A stretch of 64,000 nucleotides of DNA from Arthrobacter sp. EpRS71 (GCF_001512285.1 NZ_LNUV01000002.1:124001-188000); one strand, 5' to 3'. Shown: positions 45,835 to 55,398, counted from the stretch's first letter. A program made the numbers and translations. The notes: generated by a model from the sequence alone, not told the origin.

Positions 45835-47610
45835 ATGACAGAAACACTTTTTGGTGGACCGTCCCTGCCTCCGGCGTACCCGGAACGCGCCGCATGGGGT
45901 ACCGCACCCAAGCTCCGTGCGTGGCAGCAGGAGGCGCTTGACCTCTACATGACCCGTAGTCCCAAGGACTTCCTCGCTGTGGCTACCCCCGGCGCTGGTA
46001 AGACCACGTTTGCGCTGCGCATTGCCACCACCCTGCTGGATAGCGGAGTGGTCAACAGGATCACCATCGTTGCGCCCACTGACCACCTGAAGCGGCAGTG
46101 GGCTGACGCAGCAGCAAAAGTGGGCATTGCGATTGATCCCAACTTCAAGAACTCCGATGGCCAGCACGGCCGTGGTTTCGTGGGCGTTGCGGTCACGTAC
46201 GCGCAGGTAGCCAGCAAGCCCATGCTGCACCGTGCGAAGACCGAAGCAGCCCGCACCTTGGTGATCCTGGACGAAATCCACCACGGCGGCGAAGCGTTGT
46301 CGTGGGGAGACGGACTGCGCGAGGCTTTTGATCCTGCCGCGCGGCGCCTGTCCTTGACGGGTACACCGTTCCGTTCGGACACATCGCCGATTCCCTTTGT
46401 TGAATACGCCGAGGACCGCGACGGCATCCGCCGTTCCAAGGCTGACTACACCTACGGTTACGGCAACGCGCTGCGGGACCACGTGGTGCGTCCCGTTCTG
46501 TTCATGGCCTACTCGGGCCAGATGCGCTGGCGGACCAGCGCCGGTGACGAGATGGCGGCTTCCCTGGGGGAGGCTGCTGTTACCAAGGACATCACCTCGC
46601 AGGCATGGCGGACGGCTTTGAACCCTACCGGTGAGTGGATCCCTGCGGTCCTGGCTGCTGCGGACAAACGTCTCGGCGAGGTCCGGCGGACCGTGCCGGA
46701 CGCCGGCGGACTGGTGATCGCCACGGATCATGATGACGCACGTGCGTATGCCGGTCAGCTGAAGAAAATAACGGGCCAGTCACCCACGGTGATTCTCTCG
46801 GATGACTCCAAGGCGTCAAGCAAGATCGAGGAATTCTCCGCGGGGGACCAGCGCTGGATGGTGGCTGTTCGCATGGTGTCTGAAGGCGTGGACGTTCCCC
46901 GCCTGTCCGTGGGTGTCTATGCCACCTCAACGTCCACGCCGCTGTTCTTCGCCCAAGCTGTGGGCCGCTTTGTGCGTGCCCGCAAGAGGGGCGAGACGGC
47001 GTCGGTCTTCCTGCCATCGGTTCCGCCCCTGATGATCCTGGCCAACACCATGGAGGCCGAGCGCGACCACGCCCTTGACCGCCCGGAGAAGGACGAGGAC
47101 GGTCTTTTCAACCCTGAAGAGAACCTCATGGCGGAGGCCAACCGCGAGGACAAGGCCTCGGACGAGCTCACCAAGGGAAAGTTCGAAGCTTTGGACTCCC
47201 AGGCGTCCTTCGACCGCGTCCTTTTTGATGGCGGTGAGTTTGGTACCGGAGCTGATATCGGCTCTGATGAGGAACTGGACTTCCTTGGCATACCAGGACT
47301 TCTCGACGCCGAACAGGTCGGTACGCTGCTGCGTCAACGCCAGCACGAACAGCAGTCGCGCAAGAAGCGTCAGTCACCGTTGGCAGCGGCCGCATCTCCG
47401 GCCATCCCTGACCACAGGATGCTGATGGATCTTCGCAATGAACTGGCCAAGAACGTGGCTGCCTGGTCCGCCAGGACCGGCACACCGCATGGAGTTGTTC
47501 ATACAAAACTGCGTGAAGTATGTGGTGGCCCGGCTGTCGCCCAAGCGAACGAGGAGCAACTGCAGGCCCGCCTGCGCAAGCTTCAGGACTGGTTTATCGG
47601 CCGGAAGTAG
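45835..47610 (+). CDS. DEAD/DEAH-box helicase (superfamily 2)
   Basis: This 591-aa helicase has Walker A ATPGAGKTT (50-58), a DEIH Walker B (146-149), motif III LTGTPFRSD, and in the second RecA domain SEGVDVPRLSVGVYAT and QAVGRFVRARKRGE (motif VI). It resembles type III restriction R-subunit/RadD-like helicases but has no nuclease or methylase partner here. The C-terminal region (about 440-591) is charged and family-specific. Its substrate is not known. Confidence 0.9.
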   Translation: MTETLFGGPSLPPAYPERAAWGTAPKLRAWQQEALDLYMTRSPKDFLAVATPGAGKTTFALRIATTLLDSGVVNRITIVAPTDHLKRQWADAAAKVGIAIDPNFKNSDGQHGRGFVGVAVTYAQVASKPMLHRAKTEAARTLVILDEIHHGGEALSWGDGLREAFDPAARRLSLTGTPFRSDTSPIPFVEYAEDRDGIRRSKADYTYGYGNALRDHVVRPVLFMAYSGQMRWRTSAGDEMAASLGEAAVTKDITSQAWRTALNPTGEWIPAVLAAADKRLGEVRRTVPDAGGLVIATDHDDARAYAGQLKKITGQSPTVILSDDSKASSKIEEFSAGDQRWMVAVRMVSEGVDVPRLSVGVYATSTSTPLFFAQAVGRFVRARKRGETASVFLPSVPPLMILANTMEAERDHALDRPEKDEDGLFNPEENLMAEANREDKASDELTKGKFEALDSQASFDRVLFDGGEFGTGADIGSDEELDFLGIPGLLDAEQVGTLLRQRQHEQQSRKKRQSPLAAAASPAIPDHRMLMDLRNELAKNVAAWSARTGTPHGVVHTKLREVCGGPAVAQANEEQLQARLRKLQDWFIGRK

Positions 47611-47630
47611 CTGGACCAAGAGCAGAAATG

Positions 47631-47662
47631 CGCAAGGGCGCCGCGGTTGCGGCGCCCTTGCG
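47631..47662. terminator. Bidirectional terminator between the helicase gene and pncA
   Basis: CGCAAGGGCGCCGC (47631-47644) and its exact complement (47649-47662) form a 14-bp stem with a GGTT loop, between convergent genes. No long T tract is present. Confidence 0.8.
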
Positions 47663-47683
47663 GTGTCTTCAGCCTCTTCGGTC

Positions 47684-48310
47684 TCAGTCGCGTTCGACGT
47701 CGACGCCGGCGGCTTCCATTTCGTCATAAGCATCGCTAAGGTCCTCGGCGATTCCGGCTGTGAGCTCAGCGATCACCGTGGTGGAGTATCCGGCCTGAAC
47801 AGCATCCAGCGCCGTGGCCTTCACGCAGTAGTCCGTTGCAAGTCCCACCACCACCACTTCCTCGACGTCGTGGCTTTGCAGCCAGTCGTCGAGCCCGATC
47901 GCGTCTTCATCGAGGACCTCGACGGTGGCCGTTCCTGCCTTGAGGTCGCCCGTGGGGACGTCGTCTTCGGGAGCCAAAACGCCTTCGAAGCCGGAGTAGG
48001 CGGCGGTGTACTGCCCTTTCCGGAAGTAGGCGTGGATGTAGTCGGGATCCAGGTCTTCGTGGAGTTCGGCACCTTTGCTTCTGGCCCTGCAGTGCGGAGG
48101 CCAGGAATCCACCATGTCCGGGTCCTCTGAGAAGTGGTCGCCGGGCTCTATGTGCCAGTCCTGCGTGGCCACGATGTGGTCGAAGTGCTGCTGGTTGGCA
48201 TCCACGTACTCCGTGATGGCACTTGCTACAGCGGCGCCGCCTTCAACGGCGAGCGTTCCGCCCTCGCAGAAGTCATTTTGAACATCGACGATGATCAAGG
48301 CCCTGGACAT
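47684..48310 (-). CDS. pncA: Nicotinamidase
   Basis: This 208-aa hydrolase turns nicotinamide into nicotinate for NAD salvage. The catalytic triad is D9 (IIVDVQNDF), K98 (FRKGQY) and C162 (TDYCVK). Metal ligands D51, H53, H59 and H73 sit in QDWHIEPGDHF and PPH, the same spacing as in the mycobacterial enzyme. It would also activate pyrazinamide-type amides. Its start overlaps the pncB stop by one base. Confidence 0.96.
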   Translation of the reverse strand: MSRALIIVDVQNDFCEGGTLAVEGGAAVASAITEYVDANQQHFDHIVATQDWHIEPGDHFSEDPDMVDSWPPHCRARSKGAELHEDLDPDYIHAYFRKGQYTAAYSGFEGVLAPEDDVPTGDLKAGTATVEVLDEDAIGLDDWLQSHDVEEVVVVGLATDYCVKATALDAVQAGYSTTVIAELTAGIAEDLSDAYDEMEAAGVDVERD

Positions 48311-49638
48311 CAGTTCTCCTCGTAGATGGTGGGGATGGCAGCCTCGCCTCGCTGGAGGCGGTTCACGACGGCGGGCAGTTCGGCCATGGTGGCCGCGTGC
48401 CGTTCACGGGCCCGGATGACGCCTTCAGGTCCGGTCCACCCTGGCAGCACTTCGCCGTTCTTGACGAATTGGTGCAGCAGCTCGCGGTCGTTGCCGTCAT
48501 CTTCGGGGCGGTGGCCGATTCCAACGACTTCCTGGGTGGCGCGGCCACGCTCGTTGAGCTTTCGGAGAGCGTATTTGCGTCCTCCGACGCTTGCTTTGTT
48601 CTTGGCGGTCTTGGCAACGGAAATGAACTCGCCGGCGTCGTTGGTGCGGCTGACCAGCTTGTAGACCATGCTGGCCGTGGGAGCGCCGGATCCAGTGACC
48701 AGCGACGTACCCACTCCGTACGAGTCCACGGGGGCTGACTGGAGGGCCGCAATGGCGAATTCGTCGAGGTCCGAGGTAACCACAATGCGGGTGTTGACGT
48801 TGCCGAGTTCATCAAGTAGCTGCCGGACCCACTGAGCCTGCGCAATGAGGTCGCCGGAATCCAGCCGGACAGCGCCGAGTTTGTCGCCGGCCAATTCGAC
48901 GGCGGTGCGCACTGCCGTCTCCACGTCGTAGGTATCCACCAACAGCGATGTGCCGGGGCCGAAGGTCGCGATCTGTGCCTCAAAGGCTTCACGCTCGGTG
49001 TCATGAAGGAGCGTAAAGGAGTGCGCGGCTGTGCCTACTGTTTTGATGCCGTAGCGTCGGCCGGCTTCGAGGTTGGAGGTGCTGGCGAAGCCGGCAATCA
49101 CGGCGGCGCGGGCTGCCGCCGTCGCCGATTCCTCTTGGGTGCGCCGGGAGCCCATCTCGATGCAGGGGCGGGATCCGGCCGCCGAGGTCATTCTTGAGGC
49201 CGCGGAAGCGATGGCGCTGTCGTGGTTGAGGACGGACAGGATGAAGGTTTCCAGGATGCAGGCTTCGGCGAACGTTGATTCGACAATGAGGATGGGGGAG
49301 TTGGGGAAGTAAGCATCACCTTCGGCATAGCCCCAGATGTCGCCGCTGAATTTGTAGTCGGCCAGGTAGTCCAGGGTTTCCTGGTTGACCACCTTGTTCT
49401 GTTCCAGAAATGCCAGCTCTGCTTCGCCGAACCGGAAGTCCGCTATGCCCTCCAACAGGCGTCCCGTGCCGCCCACCACGCCGTAGCGGCGGCCGTCCGG
49501 AAGCCGCCGGGCAAATGCTTCGAACACCGATCGGCGGTGTGCGGCGCCGGAGTGCAGGGCTGCCTGAAGCATGGTCAGCTCGTAGTGGTCTGTGTATAAG
49601 GAAGTTGCGGGGTGGTCCCATGACGTGGCTCTACTCAC
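48310..49638 (-). CDS. pncB: Nicotinate phosphoribosyltransferase
   Basis: This 442-aa enzyme joins nicotinate and PRPP to make NaMN. It opens TSLYTDHYELTMLQAAL and has HDSAIASAASRM (around the site His), the SNLEAG region and DLDEFAIAAL, with GTSLVTGSGAPT near residue 310 binding phosphate. The start is GTG 49638 with a TAGAGT box 6 nt upstream on the minus strand. It forms a two-gene NAD-salvage operon with pncA. Confidence 0.95.
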   Translation of the reverse strand: MSRATSWDHPATSLYTDHYELTMLQAALHSGAAHRRSVFEAFARRLPDGRRYGVVGGTGRLLEGIADFRFGEAELAFLEQNKVVNQETLDYLADYKFSGDIWGYAEGDAYFPNSPILIVESTFAEACILETFILSVLNHDSAIASAASRMTSAAGSRPCIEMGSRRTQEESATAAARAAVIAGFASTSNLEAGRRYGIKTVGTAAHSFTLLHDTEREAFEAQIATFGPGTSLLVDTYDVETAVRTAVELAGDKLGAVRLDSGDLIAQAQWVRQLLDELGNVNTRIVVTSDLDEFAIAALQSAPVDSYGVGTSLVTGSGAPTASMVYKLVSRTNDAGEFISVAKTAKNKASVGGRKYALRKLNERGRATQEVVGIGHRPEDDGNDRELLHQFVKNGEVLPGWTGPEGVIRARERHAATMAELPAVVNRLQRGEAAIPTIYEEN

Positions 49639-49675
49639 GAATTCACTCTAGTGCGAGCCGCCATAGAATGGACAG
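49639..49675. promoter_or_regulatory. Overlapping divergent leaderless promoters of pncB and clpS
   Basis: Only 37 bp separate the two start codons. On the minus strand TAGAGT (49645-49650) lies 6 nt before pncB GTG; on the plus strand TAGAAT (49664-49669) lies 6 nt before clpS ATG. The -35 regions must fall over the opposite gene's -10 box, so the promoters probably exclude each other. Confidence 0.6.
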
Positions 49676-50038
49676 ATGAGCCCTAGCGTTGCGTACGGCA
49701 CGGACATCGATGAGCGGACCAAAGCTGCAGAGCAGTCCTCCACCGATGTCCTGACAGCCCCTGATATCCCGTGGAACCTTGTGATCTGGAATGATCCCGT
49801 GAATCTGATGAGCTACGTGAGCTTTGTGTTCCAGAGTTACTTCGGCTACTCCGAGTCCAAAGCCCACAAGCTCATGATGGAGGTCCATAAGAAAGGCCGG
49901 TCCATTGTTGCCCACGGGAGCAAGGAACAAGTGGAGCAGCATGCCGTCGCAATGCACGGTTTCGGTTTGTGGGCCACCGTTGAGAAGGCCGCGAGCGGCA
50001 ACGAAACACCCGGAAAGGGCGGCCGCCAGCGTGGCTAA
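49676..50038 (+). CDS. clpS: ATP-dependent Clp protease adaptor ClpS
   Basis: This 120-aa adaptor feeds N-degron proteins to ClpAP or ClpCP. After a variable 30-residue start comes PWNLVIWNDPVNLMSYVSFVFQ, where the DPVNL segment is the N-degron pocket, then KAHKLMMEVHKKGRSIVAHGSKEQVEQHAVAMHGFGLWATVE. It overlaps the next gene by 8 bp. Confidence 0.96.
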   Translation: MSPSVAYGTDIDERTKAAEQSSTDVLTAPDIPWNLVIWNDPVNLMSYVSFVFQSYFGYSESKAHKLMMEVHKKGRSIVAHGSKEQVEQHAVAMHGFGLWATVEKAASGNETPGKGGRQRG

Positions 50039-50597
50039 GGCATTCAAGTACGGCCTCAAGGGCATCAGCGGCTACCTGGAGCCTGCGGAGCGCGATCTCC
50101 TGCGCGGATTGCTGGACGACGTCATTTCCATGCTGGAGTTGGACGTGCGGGAGAACGAAGACCCTCTCGCTGCACTGATCGGCTTGGATATGGACGTCAA
50201 GCAGCCCAGCGACCGCGCCCTGCTGCGTCTGTTGCCCAACGTCATGAAGGACGACGACGACGGCTCGCTGGAGTTCCGCCAGCTCACCGAACGCTCTGTC
50301 CGTGAAAGCAAGATCGGCGCTTTGAGGGCTGCCGCTTTGGGCTTGGATAAGGACGAGCTGGTTCTCTCGCCCGAGGACGCCACCCGCTGGTCCATGGCGC
50401 TGAACGACGTGCGCCTGGTTCTGGCAGAACGCCTGGATATCCGCGATGAAGCCGATGCCGAGCACATCCACAGCATGCAGGACTGGAGCCAGGCCGAGGA
50501 CGTGGAGAGTTACCTGGCCCTCGTCTACAACTTCACTACGTGGCTCCAGGAGTCTTTGGTGCAGGCGATGATGGCCGCAAGGCAGGGAAAATCCTGA
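50031..50597 (+). CDS. DUF2017 family protein
   Basis: This 188-aa acidic, mostly helical protein begins VAKAFKYGLKGISGYLEPAERDLLRGLLDDV. DUF2017 genes sit next to clpS in many actinobacteria, which suggests a link to Clp proteolysis, but no function has been shown that I know of. GTG 50031 starts inside clpS, so translation is probably coupled. Confidence 0.88.
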   Translation: MAKAFKYGLKGISGYLEPAERDLLRGLLDDVISMLELDVRENEDPLAALIGLDMDVKQPSDRALLRLLPNVMKDDDDGSLEFRQLTERSVRESKIGALRAAALGLDKDELVLSPEDATRWSMALNDVRLVLAERLDIRDEADAEHIHSMQDWSQAEDVESYLALVYNFTTWLQESLVQAMMAARQGKS

Positions 50598-50720
50598 TTC
50601 CGGCGGCGGGTTGCCGCTGCTGCCCTCCAACAGATCCGGCTGCCTTGTGACACATCAGACACGAGGCGGAGAGCACAGGTAATGGCCGCACACCACGGGA
50701 AGCCTTATTCTCGAATAATT

Positions 50721-51761
50721 ATGACTTCAGATTCGGGTTCACCACGCGGCGTCCTGGGCAGTGACGCCCCCATCGGCAACGGGGAACACGGGGAGCTCGT
50801 AGGGACACGTCCCATCGGGATTTTCGATTCAGGCGTGGGCGGACTGACGGTGGCGCGGTCCATCATCGATCAGCTCCCCAACGAATCAATCCTCTACGTG
50901 GGGGACACCGCTCACGGCCCTTACGGTCCACTGCCAATTGCCGAGGTTCGTGCCAACGCTCTGGGTGTTATGGACGAGCTGGTGGATTCCGGCGTGAAGT
51001 TGTTGACTATTGCCTGCAACTCGGCTTCGGCCGCGGTGCTCCGGGATGCCAGGGAACGCTACACCGCCCGTTATGGCATCCCTGTTATTGAAGTGATCCA
51101 GCCGGCCGTCCGGCGCGCAGTCTCGGCTACCCGGTCCGGCAAGATCGGTGTCATCGGAACCTCCGCCACGGTGGGTTCCAGAGCTTATGAGGACACTTTT
51201 GCTGCGGCCCCGGACCTCACCATTTCGTCCGTGGCGTGCCCGGCATTCGTGGAATTCGTGGAAGCCGGAATCACCACCGGTCCTGAGCTCTTGGCTGCTG
51301 CCAATGAATACCTTGAGCCCCTCAAGGCCGCCGGAGTGGACACTGTTGTCCTGGGCTGCACCCACTACCCGCTGCTGACCGGTGTCATTTCGTTTGTCAT
51401 GGGCGAGGACGTCACGCTGGTTTCCAGTGCCGAAGAGACTGCCAAGGATGTCTACCGCGCCTTGGCCAACCACGGCATCCAGCGGACGGAGACACGCGCA
51501 CCGAGCCACGAATTCATAGCTACCGGTGATGCCACCCAGTTTGAGACCTTGGCCCGCCGCTTCCTGGGGCCTGAAGTCCTCTCCGTGAAGCACGTGGACC
51601 ACGTCGCGGCCCAGTACCCCACGGGCAGCTTGGCTCGCATAACCCCCGAGATGCTGGAAGCAGCACGGTCCGGATCCGGGCTGTCCCGCCGCTCTTACTT
51701 CGTCCAGCCTGAGGAACCATTCAGCCGCGGCACCGGAACAACCATGGGACGTGAGCTGTGA
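50721..51761 (+). CDS. murI: Glutamate racemase
   Basis: This 346-aa cofactor-independent enzyme makes D-glutamate for peptidoglycan. The catalytic acid-base Cys residues are C99 (TIACNSASA) and C213 (LGCTHYP), and [11 protein letters not shown] opens the domain. About 30 polar N-terminal residues come first. ATG 50721 is used; ATG 50682 (13 codons earlier) has an AGGT ribosome-like site and cannot be excluded. It heads the murI-MBL-rph-rdgB block conserved in actinobacteria. Confidence 0.95.
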   Translation: MTSDSGSPRGVLGSDAPIGNGEHGELVGTRPIGIFDSGVGGLTVARSIIDQLPNESILYVGDTAHGPYGPLPIAEVRANALGVMDELVDSGVKLLTIACNSASAAVLRDARERYTARYGIPVIEVIQPAVRRAVSATRSGKIGVIGTSATVGSRAYEDTFAAAPDLTISSVACPAFVEFVEAGITTGPELLAAANEYLEPLKAAGVDTVVLGCTHYPLLTGVISFVMGEDVTLVSSAEETAKDVYRALANHGIQRTETRAPSHEFIATGDATQFETLARRFLGPEVLSVKHVDHVAAQYPTGSLARITPEMLEAARSGSGLSRRSYFVQPEEPFSRGTGTTMGREL

Positions 51762-52555
51762 AGTTGACCATCGTGGGCTGCACAGGCTCTTTCCCCGGTC
51801 CCGGTTCGCCGGCGTCGTGCTACTTGGTGACTGCCCACGACGGTGAGCGCGAGTGGAAAATCGTGATGGATCTGGGCAGCGGAGCCTTGGGTGCCATTCA
51901 GCGCTATACGGACCTGGAAGACATCGACGCGATCTTCCTCACCCATCTTCATCCCGATCACTGCATGGACCTTTGTGGCCTGCATGTGGCGGTCCGCTGG
52001 AAGCCCGGCGGATGGGGCCGGGAGCGTCTGCCGGTGTGGGGTCCTGCAGCTACGGCAGACAGAATGGCCACAGCCTATGGGCTGGATCTCGATCCCGGCA
52101 TGCATGAGGAATTCGACTTCACCGACTGGACCGAGCTCAAGCCGGTTACAGTGGGTCCTTTCACGGTGACCCCCTTCGCCGTTAACCACCCCGTCGAAGA
52201 GGCCTATGCCTTGCGTGTCACTGCTACCGAGCCGGGCAAGGACGGTGTTCCCGTGACCAAGATCCTCACCTATTCAGGGGATACCGATTCCTGCCAGGGG
52301 CTCGAAGACGCTGCTCAGGGCTCGGACCTGTTCCTGTGCGAGGCGGCGTTTGAGGAAGGCCGGGATGACGACATCAAGGATGTGCACCTGACTGGTAAGC
52401 GTGCAGGTGAGGCCGCCATGAATGCCGGTGCCAAGCGACTTCTCCTGACGCATATCCCTGTGTGGACTTCGCAGACCAAAGTGTTGTCCGAAGCCAAGCC
52501 GGTCTTCGCCGGTGACGTTGCTGTTGCCGTCGCCGGAGTCCACTACACCATTTAG
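51758..52555 (+). CDS. MBL-fold metallohydrolase, Rv1339-like (candidate cAMP phosphodiesterase)
   Basis: This 265-aa protein has the metallo-beta-lactamase motif [11 protein letters not shown] (62-72; H63, H65, D67, H68) and later metal ligands in [15 protein letters not shown] and THIPVW. Its place between murI and rph matches Mycobacterium Rv1338-Rv1339-Rv1340, and Rv1339 is reported to cleave cAMP. The substrate here is inferred from this shared order and the motif set. GTG 51758 overlaps the murI stop by 4 bp. Confidence 0.87.
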   Translation: MKLTIVGCTGSFPGPGSPASCYLVTAHDGEREWKIVMDLGSGALGAIQRYTDLEDIDAIFLTHLHPDHCMDLCGLHVAVRWKPGGWGRERLPVWGPAATADRMATAYGLDLDPGMHEEFDFTDWTELKPVTVGPFTVTPFAVNHPVEEAYALRVTATEPGKDGVPVTKILTYSGDTDSCQGLEDAAQGSDLFLCEAAFEEGRDDDIKDVHLTGKRAGEAAMNAGAKRLLLTHIPVWTSQTKVLSEAKPVFAGDVAVAVAGVHYTI

Positions 52556-52607
52556 TTCTGCCAGGGGGTGGTGGCTCCCGGCGTCGGATGGGTGCCGTCA
52601 GCTTGGC

Positions 52608-52613
52608 TAAGCT
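52608..52613 (+). promoter_or_regulatory. -10 box of rph
   Basis: TAAGCT followed by 6 nt (GGAACC) and ATG 52620. No ribosome-binding site, so rph-rdgB can be transcribed as a leaderless message apart from murI. Confidence 0.45.
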
Positions 52614-52619
52614 GGAACC

Positions 52620-53378
52620 ATGACTTCTGAAGCTACAGCCTCACCCGTTATCCGCGCCGACGGCCGGACCCCGGACCAACTGCGACCCATCAGCATCACC
52701 CGCGGTTGGTCCAAACAGGCCGAGGGCTCGGCGCTGATCGAGTTCGGCAACACCAGGGTTCTCTGCACTGCTTCACTGACCGAGGGTGTGCCCCGCTGGC
52801 TCAAGGGCGAAGGCCGCGGTTGGGTCACGGCCGAATACGCCATGCTTCCGCGCGCCACCAACACCCGGTCGGACCGTGAGTCCGTCAAGGGGAAGATCGG
52901 TGGACGCACGCATGAGATCTCGCGCCTCATTGGCCGCTCGCTCCGTTCCATCATCGACACCAAGGCTTTGGGCGAAAACACGATCGTCCTGGACTGCGAC
53001 GTCCTGCAGGCCGACGGCGGCACGCGCACTGCAGCGATCACCGGCGCCTACGTGGCGCTTGCCGAAGCCATCCGTTTTGCCCGTGAGAATAAGCTCATCG
53101 CCCGTAATGCGGAGCCCCTGGTGGACACCATTGCGGCCGTCTCGGTCGGCATCATCGATGGCGTCCCCATGCTGGACCTCCCGTACGTGGAAGATGTTCG
53201 TGCGGAGACGGACATGAACGTTGTGGTGACAGGTTCGGGTAAGTTCGTTGAAGTTCAGGGCACGGCCGAAGGCGCTCCTTTCGACCGCGACGAGCTCAAT
53301 GCCCTGCTTGATCTCGCGCTCCTCGGCACCACTCAATTGTCAGCCATCCAGCGCGAGACGCTGGCGGAAGCCCCGTGA
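52620..53378 (+). CDS. rph: Ribonuclease PH
   Basis: This 252-aa phosphorolytic 3'-5' exoribonuclease trims tRNA 3' ends. The opening [33 protein letters not shown], the phosphate-site region around [15 protein letters not shown], and [24 protein letters not shown] are typical. It overlaps rdgB by 4 bp. Confidence 0.96.
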   Translation: MTSEATASPVIRADGRTPDQLRPISITRGWSKQAEGSALIEFGNTRVLCTASLTEGVPRWLKGEGRGWVTAEYAMLPRATNTRSDRESVKGKIGGRTHEISRLIGRSLRSIIDTKALGENTIVLDCDVLQADGGTRTAAITGAYVALAEAIRFARENKLIARNAEPLVDTIAAVSVGIIDGVPMLDLPYVEDVRAETDMNVVVTGSGKFVEVQGTAEGAPFDRDELNALLDLALLGTTQLSAIQRETLAEAP

Positions 53379-54037
53379 GCGACACCCAGGCCTTTGGCGA
53401 CCCGCGCCTGGTCCTGGCGACCCACAACAAGGGCAAGCTGAAGGAACTCCGCGAACTGCTCAGGGGCCAGGTCCCAGGGCTCGACGTCGACTCCCAAGTG
53501 GTGGACGCAGCTGCGGCAGGTGCCCCGGATGTAGCCGAAACCGGTGTCACGTTTGCTGAGAACTCACTGCTCAAAGCCCGGGCTGTTGCAGAAGCTACCG
53601 GCCTGATAGCCATTGCTGACGATTCCGGCCTCGCTGTGGATGTCCTGGGTGGAGCCCCGGGCATCTTCTCCGCGCGATGGTCGGGCACGCACGGGAACGA
53701 CACCGCGAACCTGAATCTGCTTCTTGCCCAGCTCTCCGATGTTCCGGATGCGTTCCGGGGAGCAGCGTTCGTTTGCGCCGCAGCTTTGGCGGTGCCAGGT
53801 CCTGACGGCATTGCCCGGGAGACCGTGGAGTACGGCCAGCTGGAGGGGACGCTGTTGCGCGAGCCTCGCGGCCAAGGCGGCTTTGGATACGACCCCGTGC
53901 TGCAACCGGTCGGGATGGACCGCAGCTGTGCCGAGCTTAGCTCTGAGGAGAAGAACGCCATCAGCCACCGCGGACAGGCGTTCCGGGCGCTGCTTCCAGC
54001 CATTGTTTCGGCGTTGTCACCGGGCCGTTCCACGTAG
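53375..54037 (+). CDS. rdgB: XTP/dITP diphosphatase (Ham1/RdgB)
   Basis: This 220-aa enzyme removes ITP, dITP and XTP from the nucleotide pool. Family motifs are [15 protein letters not shown] near the start, [21 protein letters not shown] around residues 86-106, and [13 protein letters not shown] with [18 protein letters not shown] at the C-terminal end. GTG 53375 overlaps rph. Confidence 0.95.
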   Translation: MSDTQAFGDPRLVLATHNKGKLKELRELLRGQVPGLDVDSQVVDAAAAGAPDVAETGVTFAENSLLKARAVAEATGLIAIADDSGLAVDVLGGAPGIFSARWSGTHGNDTANLNLLLAQLSDVPDAFRGAAFVCAAALAVPGPDGIARETVEYGQLEGTLLREPRGQGGFGYDPVLQPVGMDRSCAELSSEEKNAISHRGQAFRALLPAIVSALSPGRST

Positions 54038-54050
54038 TTCGTGAGTACGC

Positions 54051-54081
54051 AAAAGGCACCCCGCCGCGCGGGGTGCCTTTT
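54051..54081. terminator. Bidirectional terminator between rdgB and dedA
   Basis: AAAAGGCACCCCGC (54051-54064) pairs exactly with GCGGGGTGCCTTTT (54068-54081) around CGC. The A and T ends allow termination in both directions. Confidence 0.92.
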
Positions 54082-54103
54082 GTCGTTCTTGGGTTGGGGA
54101 GCC

Positions 54104-54880
54104 TTAGTGCTCGGTGTGCTTGCCGCCCTCGTGCTCCTCGATGAACTCTTCCACGGGGTCGGTGCCTTCGGCCGCTGCCCTGCGCTTTGCCAAGAATCCA
54201 CGCCCGATCTCAATGAAGATCGGGATGACTGAGATCAGGACGATGACGATGAAGATGATGTCGATGTTGTTGCCGACCCATTCGAACTGGCCAAGCCATG
54301 CGCCGAGCAGGGTTACGCCGCCGCCCCAGAGTACTGCGCCAATGACGTTGAAGAGGAAGAACTTGCGCTTGTCCATCTGGGCAACACCCACAATCACCGG
54401 CACGAACGTGCGGATGATGGGAACGAATCGCGCCAGGATCAAGGCCTTGCCGCCGTGCTTTTCGAAGAACGCGTGGGCGCTCTCCACGTTTTCCTTCTTG
54501 AACAGCCGTGAATCCGGCTTATTAAAGATCGCCGGGCCGGCCTTTGATCCTATGAGGTAGCCGGTTTGGTTGCCGATGATGGCAGCCACGATGATCATGG
54601 CGCACATGGCCCACAGGTTGAACTCGATGGCTCCGGTGGAGACCAAAAGCCCCGCCGTGAACAGCATGGAGTCACCCGGCAGGAAGAACCCCACGAGGAG
54701 CCCTGTTTCTGCGAACACAATGGCGCAGACCAGAAGGACCACCCACGGTCCCAACGGTGAATCGCGGAGGAAGACGTCGGGGTTCAGCCAGTCCGGCAGG
54801 AAGGAAGCCATAGGCGGCTGTACCGGGCCCGCGCCCCCGAAAGTGGATACGGCAAGGTCGCTTATCGCAGAAAAGATCAC
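54104..54880 (-). CDS. DedA family membrane protein
   Basis: This 258-aa protein has about five to six membrane segments and the DedA motifs FAETGLLVGFFLPGDSML, GNQTGYLIG, and ARFVPIIRTFVPVIVGVAQMDKRKF. The family includes undecaprenyl-phosphate and phospholipid flippases. GTG 54880 is preceded by a TAGGCT box at a 6-nt distance. The charged C-terminus ends in EEHEGGKHTEH. Confidence 0.92.
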   Translation of the reverse strand: MIFSAISDLAVSTFGGAGPVQPPMASFLPDWLNPDVFLRDSPLGPWVVLLVCAIVFAETGLLVGFFLPGDSMLFTAGLLVSTGAIEFNLWAMCAMIIVAAIIGNQTGYLIGSKAGPAIFNKPDSRLFKKENVESAHAFFEKHGGKALILARFVPIIRTFVPVIVGVAQMDKRKFFLFNVIGAVLWGGGVTLLGAWLGQFEWVGNNIDIIFIVIVLISVIPIFIEIGRGFLAKRRAAAEGTDPVEEFIEEHEGGKHTEH

Positions 54881-54886
54881 CCATCA

Positions 54887-54892
54887 AGCCTA
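54887..54892 (-). promoter_or_regulatory. -10 box of dedA
   Basis: Minus-strand TAGGCT, then 6 nt (TGATGG), then GTG 54880. A leaderless arrangement. Confidence 0.5.
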
Positions 54893-54924
54893 CTTGACGG
54901 CCGTCGTCGTATTTATCCGGGCGT

Positions 54925-54978
54925 CCTCTTGGCCTCTTGGCCTCTTGGTTGTATGGTTAGTTACATGAGTAATGAACC
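54925..54978 (+). promoter_or_regulatory. Promoter and operator of the GntR-ABC operon
   Basis: Three perfect tandem copies of CCTCTTGG run from 54925 to 54948 and contain a -35-like TTGGCC (54929-54934). Seventeen bp later is the -10 box TATGGT (54952-54957). A 24-bp symmetric site (54955-54978) has arms GGTT..TTAC and GTAA..AACC around ATGA and covers the -10 edge and start point. It is a good candidate for autorepression by the GntR protein encoded next. Confidence 0.7.
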
Positions 54979-54987
54979 AGTGAGGCG

Positions 54988-55398
54988 ATGATGCTCATGA
55001 TCGATGACAGCAAACCGATCTTCCTGCAGATCGCCGAACTCATAGAGAACGGCATTGTGGACGGCAGTATGGCGGAGGAATCCCAAGTGCCTTCCACCAA
55101 TGAGTTCGCAGCGTTCCACCGCATCAACCCGGCAACAGCTGCCAAAGGCGTCAATCTGCTGGTGGATTCAGGAATTCTCTACAAACGCAGGGGGATAGGG
55201 ATGTTCGTAGCTAAAGGGGCACGGGCCCAACTGGTGGCCCGCCGCACCGAGGAGTTCTTCGAGCAGTACGTCAAGCCGCTGGCCTTGGAGGCCCGGAAAC
55301 TGGGCATCTCGGCGGAGCAGCTCAACACCATGATTGAACGCAGCTCCGGGCTTGACCCGGAACCCGGGACTGATAAGGAAAGGAGCGCGGCCCTGTGA
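54988..55398 (+). CDS. GntR family transcriptional regulator (YtrA type)
   Basis: This 136-aa regulator has an N-terminal winged helix (about 6-75, FLQIAELIENGIVDGSM...VPSTNEFAAFHRINPATAAKGVNLLVDSGILYKRRGIGMFV) and only a short helical C-terminal part, the YtrA subfamily form used before ABC transporter operons. The GAGG ribosome site fits ATG 54988 or 54991. It overlaps the ATPase gene by 4 bp. Confidence 0.9.
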   Translation: MMLMIDDSKPIFLQIAELIENGIVDGSMAEESQVPSTNEFAAFHRINPATAAKGVNLLVDSGILYKRRGIGMFVAKGARAQLVARRTEEFFEQYVKPLALEARKLGISAEQLNTMIERSSGLDPEPGTDKERSAAL

